Positions 9,987-21,067 of a stretch of 64,000 nucleotides of DNA are shown piece by piece (the first letter of the stretch is position 1; the number at the start of each line of letters is the position of its first letter). A program made the position numbers and the translations under genes. The DNA is taken from NCBI GenBank assembly GCA_900239685.1, contig OENT01000438.1, forward strand, positions 52,926 to 116,925, read 5' to 3'. Under the pieces are notes generated by a model. That model had not been told where the DNA came from and searched no databases. It saw only the letters and a list, made by a program, of their open reading frames with translations. This stretch comes from Rotaria macrura. Its lineage: Eukaryota > Rotifera > Eurotatoria > Philodinida > Philodinidae.

Positions 9987-11693
9987 CTATTGCCTGATGA
10001 ATAATGTAACAATAGCACCAGCAAAGTTAATAACAGTGCCCACAATTCCAACAATTGCAGCAGCCCCTATGCTGAGTTTACTTTGAAGTGAATTATGGAG
10101 AGCAACATTAATACCAACTGCAACACCAATAATACCCATGACAGCACAAGCCAAAGCAAGACCTTTGCTTGTCCAGAGTAATACTTTATGGGCATTATTT
10201 CCCCTTAACGCACATGCAAGGAGGGAAAACGCCGAAATACCAGATAGAATACAAGCTAAAGTAATAAACACTCTAGCAGCTACAATTTTGCTGTAGGTAC
10301 CGGTACGATCGTTTTTTAATTCAGGCAATGGATCGAAACATACTCTTGTACTTGAAACAGGAGCACATAATTGCCAAAGACCAACTGTGAAATCTTCATC
10401 AGCTTCTTTGTATTTACCCCTAAAAGATATAAAGAGTACTCTCTAAAAAAACCGTTTCCCAAAAAACCAATAAAAAAAGTTTGCTACTATCGGAAACCTT
10501 TTAAGAGTTTCTGATGGTGAAAAATGGGTTTTCGAAAGCTCTGAAACCCCTCAAAAAGTTCCCGATAGTTAGAAAAGGGTTGCCGAGCTCTCGCAAACGT
10601 TTTTTAGTTGGTTCTCTGGGAAACGATCTTTTTAGAGAGTAGTTGCAATATATGAAATTACTCATGGGAATTCTAAAAGATTCAATTAAGAAAAGACTGA
10701 GGAAACATGTCCTCAGATACACGGAATAAAACGGTCTCTCCTTGACTCTCAGCAATAATTAACAAATTATAGGATGGGCCACAAAGAAGGGCGGTCCTGT
10801 TATTTTCTCAATATCTTTTCTACTTCTCAGTAGTTTGAACTGAACCTTTTTTCGAAAGATTTGCTATTCAATTTTCTATAAACCATAAGTAATAGGTTTT
10901 TGTAAACTACAAAATGGCTAAGTTCTAAAAACGAAGGAAAAATGTCCGAAAATTTTCAAGCACTAAACCTGATTTTTCTTAGATTTGCTTCTCATTTGGG
11001 AGATACGAAAAACTCAGTCGATCACGTTAAAGAGCATCAGATTCCGGACAAGATTCTTGTCTCACATAATTTCGTCTTGGTTAAGTTTTCCTAAAAACCG
11101 AAGTTAAGTTGCTTTTTTTCGATGAGTTTTTGGGAAATATCGATTTGATAGGTAATTACCAGTTTCAAAGAAAAGTTTGTCAAAGCTGTCAAAACAAGCA
11201 TAATTATACGAAATTATCCGGAAATGCTTCTCCCAAGATTCAAACCTTCCAATGAATGGCCCCAAAATACCCCAAATATTAATGTAATTTTGAACTAGAA
11301 AGTTGAAGATTTTTGGACATTCTCCTTTCACTTTTAAGACCTAACCATTTTTTAGTTTAAAAAAATCTGTCACACATGGTTTTGTAGAAAATAGAATATC
11401 GGATCTTTCGGTAAAAGGTTTAGTTCAAACTACTGAGAAGTAGAAAAAATAATGAAACAACCATTCTTTATGGGTCATTCGATATCTTGAACGTTTGTCT
11501 TCCAAGGCTTTCGCTAGCTGCCTTCTATTTTGGTATAATTTATTGTTCGTATTTTAAGGTAATCAGTCGACACAAAAACAATGAATATTACTACATACCA
11601 TTGAGGAACTGCATTGCTAACAATGAAAAATATACAAGCTAAACTTAGTATAATTGTGGCAATGATTGATAATAAGCGAATATTGAATACCAT
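9987..11693 (-). CDS. claudin/PMP22-like four-TM membrane protein (two exons)
   Basis: Predicted 175-residue membrane protein. Exon 1 is 11599-11693 and exon 2 is 9987-10419. The ATG is at 11693. The donor (TG then GTATGTAG) and acceptor (TATCTTTTAG) join in phase 2 and rebuild a Trp codon. Exon 1 encodes TM1 (residues about 8-27) and the PQW that starts the first extracellular loop. Exon 2 gives GLWQLC with a second Cys about 10 residues later, the W-GLW-C-C signature of the claudin/PMP22 family, then TM2 (about 78-98), TM3 (about 108-128) and TM4 (about 143-170). Family members act in cell junctions or membrane organisation; the exact role here is not known. The 1.18-kb intron carries two transposon-like inverted repeats. 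The ATG lies only 42 bp from the stop of the upstream two-TM gene. Confidence 0.8.
10439..10639. mobile_element. TA-flanked 201-bp MITE in the claudin-like intron
   Basis: TA at 10437-10438 and 10640-10641 flank inverted ends: CTCTCTAAAAA then CCGTTTCCCA on the left, and TGGGAAACG then TTTTTAGAGAG on the right. Arms are about 35 bases. The TA target suggests Tc1/mariner type. The 84-codon ORF on the minus strand here is a by-product. Confidence 0.7.
10772..11482. mobile_element. ~710-bp inverted-repeat element in the claudin-like intron
   Basis: The left arm begins GGATGGGCCACAAAGAAGGG and includes CTACTTCTCAGTAGTTTGAA. The right arm is its diverged complement, with ATGGGTCATTC at the edge. 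Arms run for more than 100 bases, about 80% alike by eye. No transposase and no clear target duplication, so the superfamily is not assigned. Confidence 0.65.
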
Positions 11694-11735
11694 ACTCTCA
11701 CAATCAGCAATGTAAAATCTTGTTCGTCTTTTTAA

Positions 11736-12090
11736 TTAGAAATATGACGTGAATCTATAATTTAAATGCATTTTCCTGAGTTCGCATCGCCCACATATAT
11801 TTACTGATAGAAAAACTCCATAAAAAATGACACTGGCAATTATAGAGACCTGAAAAATGATCACAGTTACATGTAACCAAGACTTGACTATAACCTACGA
11901 CTCCTGAGTAAACAAAATGGGCAAAGAAGCACAATCGATTTTCCTCCAGCTTACATTGAATGAAAACAGATCGAACATTTTTTATTTCACTCAAGTTTTG
12001 ATATTTTTTCCACATCAAAATAAAACAAAGCAGTGGCAGACAAATAACAAGGGGTAGTGACATGTTCAACGACGTTACTATGGATGCCAT
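11736..12090 (-). CDS. two-TM small membrane protein, unknown family (two exons)
   Basis: Exon 1 is 11899-12090 (64 codons from ATG) and exon 2 is 11736-11849. The intron is only 49 bp, with donor GTAGGT and acceptor TTTTTCAG, joined in phase 0. The product is 101 residues. A first hydrophobic segment (LPLVICLPLLCFILMW, about residues 12-27) is followed by a Cys-containing loop, then a second segment encoded at the start of exon 2 (VSIIASVIFYGVFLSV). The splice restores this second helix; reading through the intron gives a polar tail instead. I do not recognise the family. It sits on the same strand as the claudin-like gene, 42 bp upstream of its ATG, so the two may share a transcript. Confidence 0.6.
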
Positions 12091-13467
12091 TTTCCTGTTT
12101 CCTTATAATAAATATAAATTCTCAGTAATTTATATTTACTTTTAAATATAAATATTTTTTTTCAAAATTTATATTTATTTTACGTATAAAATGATTAAAA
12201 TAGTCATGTTTCTTTCTCATATATCAGAAAAGAAATGTATCCTATTTGTAACATAATATCTTCGCACAATTCATATCTTATACAATATTTTCATTCGACT
12301 AACAATTTCAAAACTGCTAAAAGATTTTACTAATATTAGGTATCGTAAGATTTTCAAAACCTAGCCAAAACCAATTTCACTGGATAAGAAAATCGGCGAT
12401 ACGACAAACTCTCAGTTGGGAATTAAAAATAGTTTTTGAGAATTAAACACATTTCTCAGATCAGGGTAGGGTTATCCTTATCTGTACTTTCCCTTATACT
12501 AAGAGATAGAGATATATGAATGCTTTATACAGGATTAATTTTTCTACCAACCACGAGGCTTAACGTGATCCAGGATAATGGAACTCAGCTTCAAGAGCAT
12601 TTTCATCATTGAACGAAACTCTTTTTACTAAAAAGTGGTACCTCACAAGCGAAATCAACTATTGATTTTCAACTAGTATTTAGTCGACGTTAGCTAGAAA
12701 ACAGGATACTGAATTGAAGCTAGTATCATATTCTGAATCAGTATTAAAAAACGAAAAAACCTAAGGGTACTCCCAATAATTATTTTGATATCTATAATTC
12801 TTCTGAAAAAATTTCACTGCTCCCTCCCCCTCAAGAGCTTTGGATCAAAAATGAACACAAAGAATTTGTAATTACAATTGGTCAAACGTGGCCAACTTTG
12901 TGCTCTACTATCATCGCACAATTCTATGGTAGGTGAATGCCTGTTAAAATGAATTTTTCTTGAGGACATTTGTTTTCCTATAACCCTTGGGAGGGGGGTG
13001 GGGGAGCAACGAGAAATTTTCGAAGAAATCAAGAACATCAAAAGAAGTACTGGAACTATTCATAGGTTTTGTTCGAGGTGAAACATCATGTTCTTTTTAG
13101 TTTTCGTGGTTTTCTAGATAGCTTCAAGCTTCGGAAGTCTTATGGTGAGTATCAGCAAATAGAAGATCTGAAGTAGTTCCTTTGAACACAAGAAAAAATC
13201 AGAGAAGGTCATGGGTTAGATTAGGGATCTGCAAAGCAGTCCCCGTACCGGTTATGCAGGAACCGGGACTAATATATGTTTTTCGTGGTCCTGGTATGCT
13301 TTTTTCCATCAAGTATTATACTGTATATTTTTATATTTTTTACTCATTTTTGACAAAAAATCTCTGCATCGCTCATTTTTTCTCTAAACATCAAAAGAAT
13401 TTTTACAGATCATGATTCTGCTTCCAAGAATCAGATTTTTGAAAACTTGATTAGGTTTTCAAGTAAC

Positions 13468-13838
13468 CGCCCCCCCCCCCCCCCCATAATAGAAGACCCC
13501 TTTGGAGAAAAACTTCGTCCGACGTAATAGAAAACCCCTTTAATTAATTAACTTTTTACTAATTAGTCATATTAATTAGTGTTTTTCGATCAAAATATAC
13601 TTGATTCTTAGGGTTTTCAGTTGTAAATATTAAGAGAGTGTGTTCAAAATGATAATGACACCCTTAAAACCCTGAAAATCTCAATGGGAATCCTGAAAAT
13701 CGCATTAGTTTTCTGGAAAACCTTTTTAATTAAATATTGGGAAAAAATTTGGTTCTTAATAGAAGACCCCCTTTGAAAATTTTTTACGCTCGAACATAAT
13801 AGAAGACCCGAGGTCTTTTATTGTAGGGGTTGGGTAGG
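13468..13838. repeat. poly-C run and TAATAGAAGACCCC repeats
   Basis: A run of about 19 C near 13468-13486 is followed by TAATAGAAGACCCCTTT. A near copy lies about 13530, another at about 13758, and a fourth near 13798 that runs into its own complement (GGTCTTTTATT) and then GGGGTTGGG. The opposed C-rich and G-rich edges with mirrored AGAAGACC motifs suggest a small decayed inverted-repeat element, but no target duplication is clear. Confidence 0.4.
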
Positions 13839-15003
13839 TTATATAAAACGAAATATACATATATTTGATTTGATAGCTGTTTAAACTAGGTATGCCCTAC
13901 GGTATGTATAAGAAAGGTCGAAGAAAAAAATGTCGAACATAAAGATCTTCATGTTCTGCATGAAAAATGATTTTTTTTCAACACAACGGTATTCCCTTGT
14001 ACGAAATAAAGGGTCTTATGAAAAAATTCATTTGTTTCGTGTATGTATCTGCAAGGCGAAAAAGTCATAATAGAAAAAGCAACGGAATTTCATATTGGTG
14101 TTGATTTATTTGTGAAGATTTTGAAAATTACATGATGAATGATGGAGGGAAGCTTCACATTTGAAAAATTGAACAGACGAACCATGTTGACTGATCCGAC
14201 TGCAGATACCACTGGATCAAATAGGAAAACGAACGGATCCGATAGAAATCCGTTGGACGTTGTCTGATTGACCGTGGTCCCTGTTGGAATATCAAGAATT
14301 CCCACAAGTTCCGACATGATCCTATTGGAATTCTTGGGATCTGATTGTTCAACTTCGTCCTGTGCTATCATAGACATTTGCCAATATATCTGTCTCAAGA
14401 TCCTGAGGTTTGATACAGCAAGATTTATTATCTTATTACATGAACAAAATGTGATTAATACGTTCTAATAATGACTATAATCTTTATTAATTAATCAAAA
14501 GCTCACATAGCTTTTCAAAAAAGGGACTAGGTCTATTGCTAGATAGACGGTACTGGTATAAATAAGTCGATGATTAAAATTAACAATAGGAAAAATGATA
14601 AACGTCTTGAGTTCGAAAGTGTGGTTTTAATAAATATAGAAAGATAGAAAATAAATATTGTTTCGTGTTGACATCTTGAAATTTTCGACATTTTGTTCTT
14701 GTATATTTTTTTCCTTCGACAAAAATTACCTTGACATTTATTTTTCGACATTTTTTCCTTCGGTCTTTTGCATTCAACCTGCAAAATTGCCAGTTAACTG
14801 GGTACTAAGTCCGATAGTGTATCTATATAACTCAACTCATTCTCAAGATTAGATCATATAATGTGTTAAAATAGTACAGTTACTAACTATTGATAGAATC
14901 CTAGAGCAGTTAAATCGATACTCAATCGTACTGAAACAAAGACATTCCTTTCACTCTCAAAATTTTTATATGTGTAAGTAGTACATTTAAGTTACAATTA
15001 AGA

Positions 15004-15225
15004 CGGGGACCAGGACTGGGGTGTGGATCTGGATCTTGGTGTCTTTTAGTATCAGAATGAGACCTAAACCAAAATCGAAGCCGATACTAAGACTAACTCT
15101 TACGCCCACACAGGGTTGGTGCACTTACTGGCCTTGTTATAAGCTTGATTGGGTGTGCATGTGGGAGTGAGCTATGAGAAGAGCAACAGCTACAATCACA
15201 ACTGCACCGACACTAACCCACACCG
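15004..15225. repeat. paired G-rich/C-rich block 5 (double)
   Basis: Four tracts in the order G, C, G, C. They are GGGGTGTGGATCTGG (about 15018), TACGCCCACACAGG (about 15099), TTGGGTGTGCATGTGGGAGTG (about 15148) and CACTAACCCACACCG (about 15210). It reads as two adjacent pairs with the same polarity as the other blocks. Confidence 0.55.
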
Positions 15226-15350
15226 TCTTTTGACTATAACATTCTGTACGGTTCTTTTATTGAATTGGATGGAAAAATAAATGAAAAGAGTTGATAAAAG
15301 AAACAAGCAAGCAAGCATTCTTAATAAGAGTTAACTCTCTTCAAGTGTTG

Positions 15351-17571
15351 TCAAGGACACGCTGTAACAACAGACAGACGGCTCACGTCTTTCTTAATGT
15401 CAATAACGTCGGGATGACTGGGAGGTAATGAATGACAGTAGATGTTGGCTGCTTGTTCAAAATATGACAGGGCTTCTTGCAACTGACCCTTGTCCTTATA
15501 AATATTCCCGATATTTTTGAGTGTATTTGCAATTAACGGATGTTGAGCAGGAAGAGACTTTAACTTAATTCTGTATGATTCATAATAATGTTGCAACGCA
15601 GATTCATATTCACCAAGAGAATAATAAACATTGGCGATGTTGTTGTATGTGGAACCCAAATGAGGATGAAGATCAGGAACTGACTTCTGTAATATAGCTA
15701 ACGCCTTTTGATGATAATTCAGTGCCTTCAGATAGTTCTTCTTTTTCTCGTAGATAGTTCCTATGTTACCAAAATACATAGCTACATCACAGTGATCCTC
15801 ACCGAGTGATTGCTGATAAATCACCAATGCCTTTTTATACGATTTCAGTGCCTGCGTGTATTTGCCTTTACTTTTATATACCAAGCCAATACAATTGTGG
15901 CTGTCGGCAACATAATAATGATCTGCTTTCAGTGTTCGGTAGAAGATATTGAGAGCTCTACGATGCCATTCGAGACTTCGATCATATTTGCCCTTCTGGA
16001 GTGCCACAATACCGAGTCCGTAGTAACAGAGAGCAATGTCTTGATGATTATGGGGTAGTTCTTTGAGCAAACGACGATAGTATTTCTCGGCATCATTAAA
16101 TTTACCCATACCACAAAGCACATTACCATATTGCCCCAGGCTAGTTTCTCCATGGCGAAAATAGTCGTTTTTCATATGGTCACTGATCTTTTTTAACTCG
16201 TGATCGTTATCACTGCACAATTTCATTCTAACAGTCCATATATTGTCTTCATAGTAGATATTTATCAATCGAAAAATCGATCCTATCATCATTAATACTT
16301 CCTGTTCATCTGGACAGTAGCTTACTAAAGTGATGTTGGCAAATGGTCTGATACTGTCAAAACAGGGATCAGCATCAATCACGAATAACACTCGTTGAAG
16401 GTCATTATTGGTTTCAACATGGCCAAGAAAGAACAGAGCGATATTACGATCGGTAGTCGTTGAAAAAAAACAGTTTATTGAAATGAATTCGCCCACTGCG
16501 TCATGCAATGATTTCAATTCATCCTTTGACATCAATTGACCACGATAAATACGGATAGGTTTCGAGCATCGATATTTTTCGAGTTGTCGTCCAAGATCAT
16601 GGATGAAGAATCGAAAAAGAAAAAGTAAATCAATATTCTTTGAGCGAAGAGCTCTGTTTAGAACTTGGTATAGAAATGTCGGCCTCGTATACCACTGTAA
16701 GGCGCTGTCGATTGAATATGTGTTTTCAAATTCATGAATATTCTTTAATTCAATCTTGCTCTTGTTATACTGTTCTTTGCACAAAGAAACAAGTTCATCT
16801 TTGTCTTTTGATGTCGATTTCATTCTGATAAGACAATCGATTAGAAGTTGTGAATATAGAAACTGACCGTTAAGTTCAGTTGTTGATTGTTCATGAATAG
16901 CAGCGGTAGCATTAAAAATACTGAATGCTAATGATTCGTTTCTCTCATTGCGAACTCTTATGTTTTGATACAATCGAATTTGGTGCATTAAATCATCGAA
17001 CTGCACGATCACACCTTTGATCTAAAACAGCAGAATGACATTATCAGTTTTGATGAATTTTCAGTTTGAAGCAACTAATATGAAAAGACAGTGATAGAGA
17101 ATAGAGAGCAGACGGCAACAGTTTCACCAAATTCGAAAGCAGAAAAAAGACTCAATTAGGAATATAAGCGACAATCAAAAGCTTTCCATTTTCTGTTGAG
17201 AAATCAAAAATGCTTACTTTTTTGAATGGATGGCTCCACTGTTCATTTTTCGTCTTATCTCTGCAGAAGACATAAATTGATACGACTTGTAGTAATCGAT
17301 GAATACGAGGTACTACAACTTGACCCAAATCGCCACTTACGATTAAAATTATTTGATCGCATGAGCACATAGATCGAATGTATTGTTCACATTGATCGCT
17401 GTCTGTAAATGTCTTCAAGTTATTAACTAATTTTTGAAGTTGATGCTGAGCATAGATATTTTCCTTAGAGTTGTGCAATGTAGCATCGACCCAAATAAGT
17501 GAAAATGTTTCAGAACTACTGTCATTCAGTTTTTGTGATGATGCTCCCATTAGTGTAGGTTGTGGGTACAA
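15351..17571 (-). CDS. ADP-ribosyltransferase-TPR protein (two exons)
   Basis: Predicted 674 residues. Exon 1 is 17218-17571 and exon 2 is 15351-17021. The intron is 196 bp (GTAAGC...GTTTTAG) and phase 0, joining HPFKK to IKGVIVQFDD. Residues 1-118 form an N-terminal alpha/beta domain of unknown function. Residues about 215-385 look like a mono-ADP-ribosyltransferase. They carry an R-S-ExE set: Arg in IYRGQ (about 278), Ser in FFSTTT (about 305) and Glu-Gln-Glu in DEQEVL (about 357-359). This is the arginine-type arrangement, which would transfer ADP-ribose from NAD+ to a protein. About six tetratricopeptide repeats of kinesin-light-chain type fill residues about 405-660, probably binding partners. 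No signal peptide or TM, so likely cytosolic. All key residues are present and no stops interrupt it, so it is likely functional. Target unknown. Confidence 0.85.
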
Positions 17572-19092
17572 TCAAATTCACATAAACTAGAATAGATACG
17601 AAAGATTAACGATGGTAATTTTCAATGTTGTTAAAAGCACATTGAATATTTTCTCTACTATTGCAGCTGTATTTCAAGCAACTCAGGTTCCATTAATTCA
17701 TGTAAAAGAAAACGATCATCCTTATACAGTGAAAAATAAGAAACACATTTAGTTTGTCTTCTCTAGAAAACTATGTTTGATAGTGTAACACTTACACGAT
17801 TCTCACATAATATCTAAAGATGTCATTTAAGACATTCTCTCCAGTAGTGACGTATGGATGTTCTTCTTTTTCGTTTCAATAGATCGTGTTCTCTTTACAT
17901 CTGTTATCAATTTTAAAGGGCATACCTATCTATATTCGTTCGCTTTCTTCATTCATGCAGATGTATTCACTTCCTATCTTCATGATTTCGGAACTAGCTA
18001 TACCTTTCTTGACCTCATCCGACAATCCTCACGTACAATCATTCTCGAAAACTGGACAACTGCCGATCTTTTACTTTGAAGGCATATATGCTCGTCTGAG
18101 TGAGAAATAATCATGGATATCTATAAAATGTCTAGATCAAGACCTTTTTGGGTGCATATCTTCTGTACATCTACTTTCATATCCATTAGACATGTTCAAC
18201 CTATATTAGTCAAACATTTTCATATGCCTATTACATCATGCCTCGATCTGGCCTTTCCTTTAGAGGAAAGTCTCTCAGGAAATTTTCAAATATTCAAATC
18301 CTAAACCCCAAATCAAAAGTCGGCAAACTCTATAAGATGCCCTTTCCCTCTTCTACTTTTTAAAAATGACATAGAAGAAACCAAAATATCTGTTAGGCGA
18401 ACTATGCTGAGTCAGATCTAATCGAATAAGTTAAGAGGACGATGACACCTGACGATTCGAACCGGTCCAGGATTAGTTGTCACGATTTCATCAGTTTCAG
18501 TATTTCGCTTTTCATGGGACGCTGACTGTCTTTCGATGCACATCAATACAAATTACCAGTACTATACAGAAAATGTTGATAGTATTCGATACAAAGTAAC
18601 CTATGAGTGAATATAAATCTTCTTCTTTCATGATAAAACCGGCGAGGAAAGTAAAAGTCTCCCTAAGTTGTAGAGAACGACGCATGGATAATGTGAAGTC
18701 CAAAAATTAAAGTTATTACAGAAATAATCTTAATAATAAAAATCAAGTCATCGGAGAGTGTAGCTGAAAATTTGAGGGGGCTTCGAATGCTCCTTTGGAG
18801 CAATAAAAAGCAATGTGCAGTATCTAACGTGTAAAAATCATAAAGAAACGCTAGCACGGTCATAGGAACAATTATGAAGTTGATATGCATGTTTATCTCA
18901 ATCAGTTCTTAAAATAGTGGTGTTTTGTAAGTAGCGTTGGTGAATTCTATTGTCACTCAAAATGAAGTCTGCGGATTGTGTAATCCTCGGATAAATTTAT
19001 CACCTAAATAGCATATGAAGTGTACTTAGTCTGTCTTATAGACAACGCTTATATCTTAGATATTTAGTTTACTATATCAACCCAAGTAGCCT
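17572..19092. other. intergenic, no supported gene
   Basis: Short ORFs occur on both strands. On the minus strand, frames at 18512-18703 and 18663-18890 overlap and each carries one or two hydrophobic stretches (for example LIFIIKIISVITLIFGLHII). They could be remnants of a membrane-protein gene, but I could not join them by a sound splice. Confidence 0.45.
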
Positions 19093-21067
19093 CCATCCAA
19101 GATGGCTTCCAAGTTGGTTGAATCGATCACCAAGTCATACTCACCAGCCCTACACAATGAAAACTCCCTCTCATTCACATACCCACCAGTACTGATCCTC
19201 ACCTTCAAGTAGGTATCTTTGGCTGAGGACTAGGTTGAGTAAGTCTGATTCAAAGGGAAACAAGTAAATTCCACCGATTTCTAGTAGCTACCACTGAGTC
19301 AGAGGTATAACGGGCGTTGGTCTTTTGCTTTTGCTTTTTGGAAATAATTTAAAGTTTTATTCTCTTCTCATATGAACTCAGAAGAAATCTGAAATATTTT
19401 GAGTAGCTAGAAATGTTGTAAGCATCGACCTATCAGTTGTGGTGCCATCCAACAATCACAGAATTTCAGGTATCATTATGAAATAAATCAAGACGAGTTT
19501 TTCTCAATGAGGATATGGAATACAGAGTATTCAAAATCTTACATGCTGCTAGGACTTAGCAGGAACTTTTGAGTAATTGGATATTCTAGGACACCTGTTG
19601 AATATTGTCTCAGATACACTGCTAAAATATATTCTCAATACATAAATCAAAGTACCAAGCACGGTTTTGATAAGGTAGGTTCTTTCTATTTCAAGATAGT
19701 CTTCTAAAAAGAGACCTTTCTCACAGTTTTACAACTCTTCGCCTGTAGTCGCTTCATCTCCTCTGATTGCAAGAGAAAGGATAAAATACTTCGCTAAAAC
19801 TTCATTAGTAATTTTTCTCATTTATGTATTGACATAGGTTCTATCATAGGAGTTACCAAAATGGCACCGCTCCAGGACTATCAATTAATCAATAAATGTA
19901 ACTCACTCGCTCTACCAAAGTTTGTGATATTGCATTCTTCTGGAGTTTTTCGTTTCTCAATTAGCCTACGAGGATTGAGAGTAGAAGTTTTACGAGAGAT
20001 GCACTCAATATCATGACAAGCAGAGCAGAAGCAACATGGGCCTAACATAATTAAACACCTTTTATCTCCATGAGTTTTGGAGTCAAACCTGACAAATATC
20101 AATACTTGGACAAAAACGACGGGGGTATATAAGAAAGGAAACTGGTAAATTGTCTATTTTAGTGAATTGTAAAGAAATCCGATTACAAACCGAAGTAACC
20201 TTCACAAAGTCTTGACCTGAAAAACCTGTAAAAATATTATGTTCAGAATTTCTAAGAGTTGACTTTTATGATCAAGTTGGTCACTGTTTGATTTTTGTGA
20301 AACATGATTACAAATAAGTGTTCAAAGTTCTCCCTCCCTCCCCCTCGCAACCCCAAGCCTGTCTCGCAGATTTAGAGTTTTCGAGGTCATTCTTTTGCGC
20401 CATGATTCAATTTTTCCACTTATCTGTCACGAACTGCGACGATGGGAAAAACTTTCGCCATTAAGGCCTTACTCTCGAACGGACTGGGATAGAAAGAAGC
20501 TGCCTTTCTATTGGAGTTAAAGGGGTTCCATCGTGTTTTACATTTTAATTGTGAAGGAATTGTGCCGAAAGTTTTTTTTTGTGGCTCTGACTATCAAAAT
20601 TTGTGGTAATAGTTTTGACGGATCCTAATGTGAACACAAATCTAGCCACAGATTGGAACGGTTTTTCAAGAAAAAAAAATCTTATTCTAGATTGTCCGAT
20701 GGACTCCTAGAAGATCCCATAGAATCCCACTGGCTTCCGTAGGGTCCCGTCGGATTCCACTGGCTCTTATGCAATGGGGGGAAAGCGAGACTTCGCGCTT
20801 CGAATTATTATGGAAGTGCCACCGAGTTACAAAGGTAGTATCGAAGTCTCGCTTTTCCCCTTGCTCTGATGAGATTCCGTAGGATCTTGGCATGTAGTGG
20901 ATGCAAATGAGAGTCGGTGGGATCTACGTTTTTCTCCTTTGTCTCTTTGAGTCAGACTTATATACCCGAGTCCTCAACCAAAGATAGTTACTTGACGGTG
21001 AGAATTAGAATGTAAGTGAGTCTGACTGGTGAGTCCATTCAACCGACTTGGAAGCTATCCTGCATGG
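19093..21067. mobile_element. ~2-kb element with long terminal inverted repeats
   Basis: The left end reads CCATCCAAGATGGCTTCCAAG. The right end is its diverged complement, with CTTGGAAGCTATCCTGCATGG at the edge. The similarity extends inward for about 120-170 bases, including ACTATCTTTGGTTGAGGACT on the complement and TGAGTAAGTCTGATTCAAAG on the left. No transposase is recognisable inside. A smaller hairpin element at 20771-20864 is nested in it. No clear target duplication. Confidence 0.65.
20771..20864. mobile_element. 94-bp hairpin MITE (GCAAGGGG...GACTTC family)
   Basis: Inverted ends GCAATGGGGGGAAAGCGAGA (continuing CTTCG) and, on the complement, GCAAGGGGAAAAGCGAGACT. Related to the hairpin at 29635-29713. 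Just left of it is a degenerate direct repeat of GATTCCACTGG-like units (about 20695-20770). Confidence 0.6.

Larger units (their letters stand above)
12091..15350. other. intergenic, repeats only
   Basis: No convincing gene. It holds an AT-rich stretch at about 12115-12200, a 19-C run with repeated TAATAGAAGACCCC motifs at about 13468-13838, and paired block 5 at 15004-15225. The overlapping minus-strand frames at 14090-14398 and 14539-14784 show no family features or splice support. Confidence 0.5.

Noticed and set aside
14090..14398. 102-codon minus-strand ORF
   Set aside because: Several overlapping frames are open at the same place and none shows a domain or splice signals.
15810..16828. 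Plus-strand ORFs inside the ART-TPR gene
   Set aside because: Antisense shadows of a well-supported coding exon.
18512..18890. Possible two-exon membrane protein on the minus strand
   Set aside because: Hydrophobic but unjoined; no donor-acceptor pair gave a continuous reading, and single hydrophobic frames are common in AT-rich DNA.
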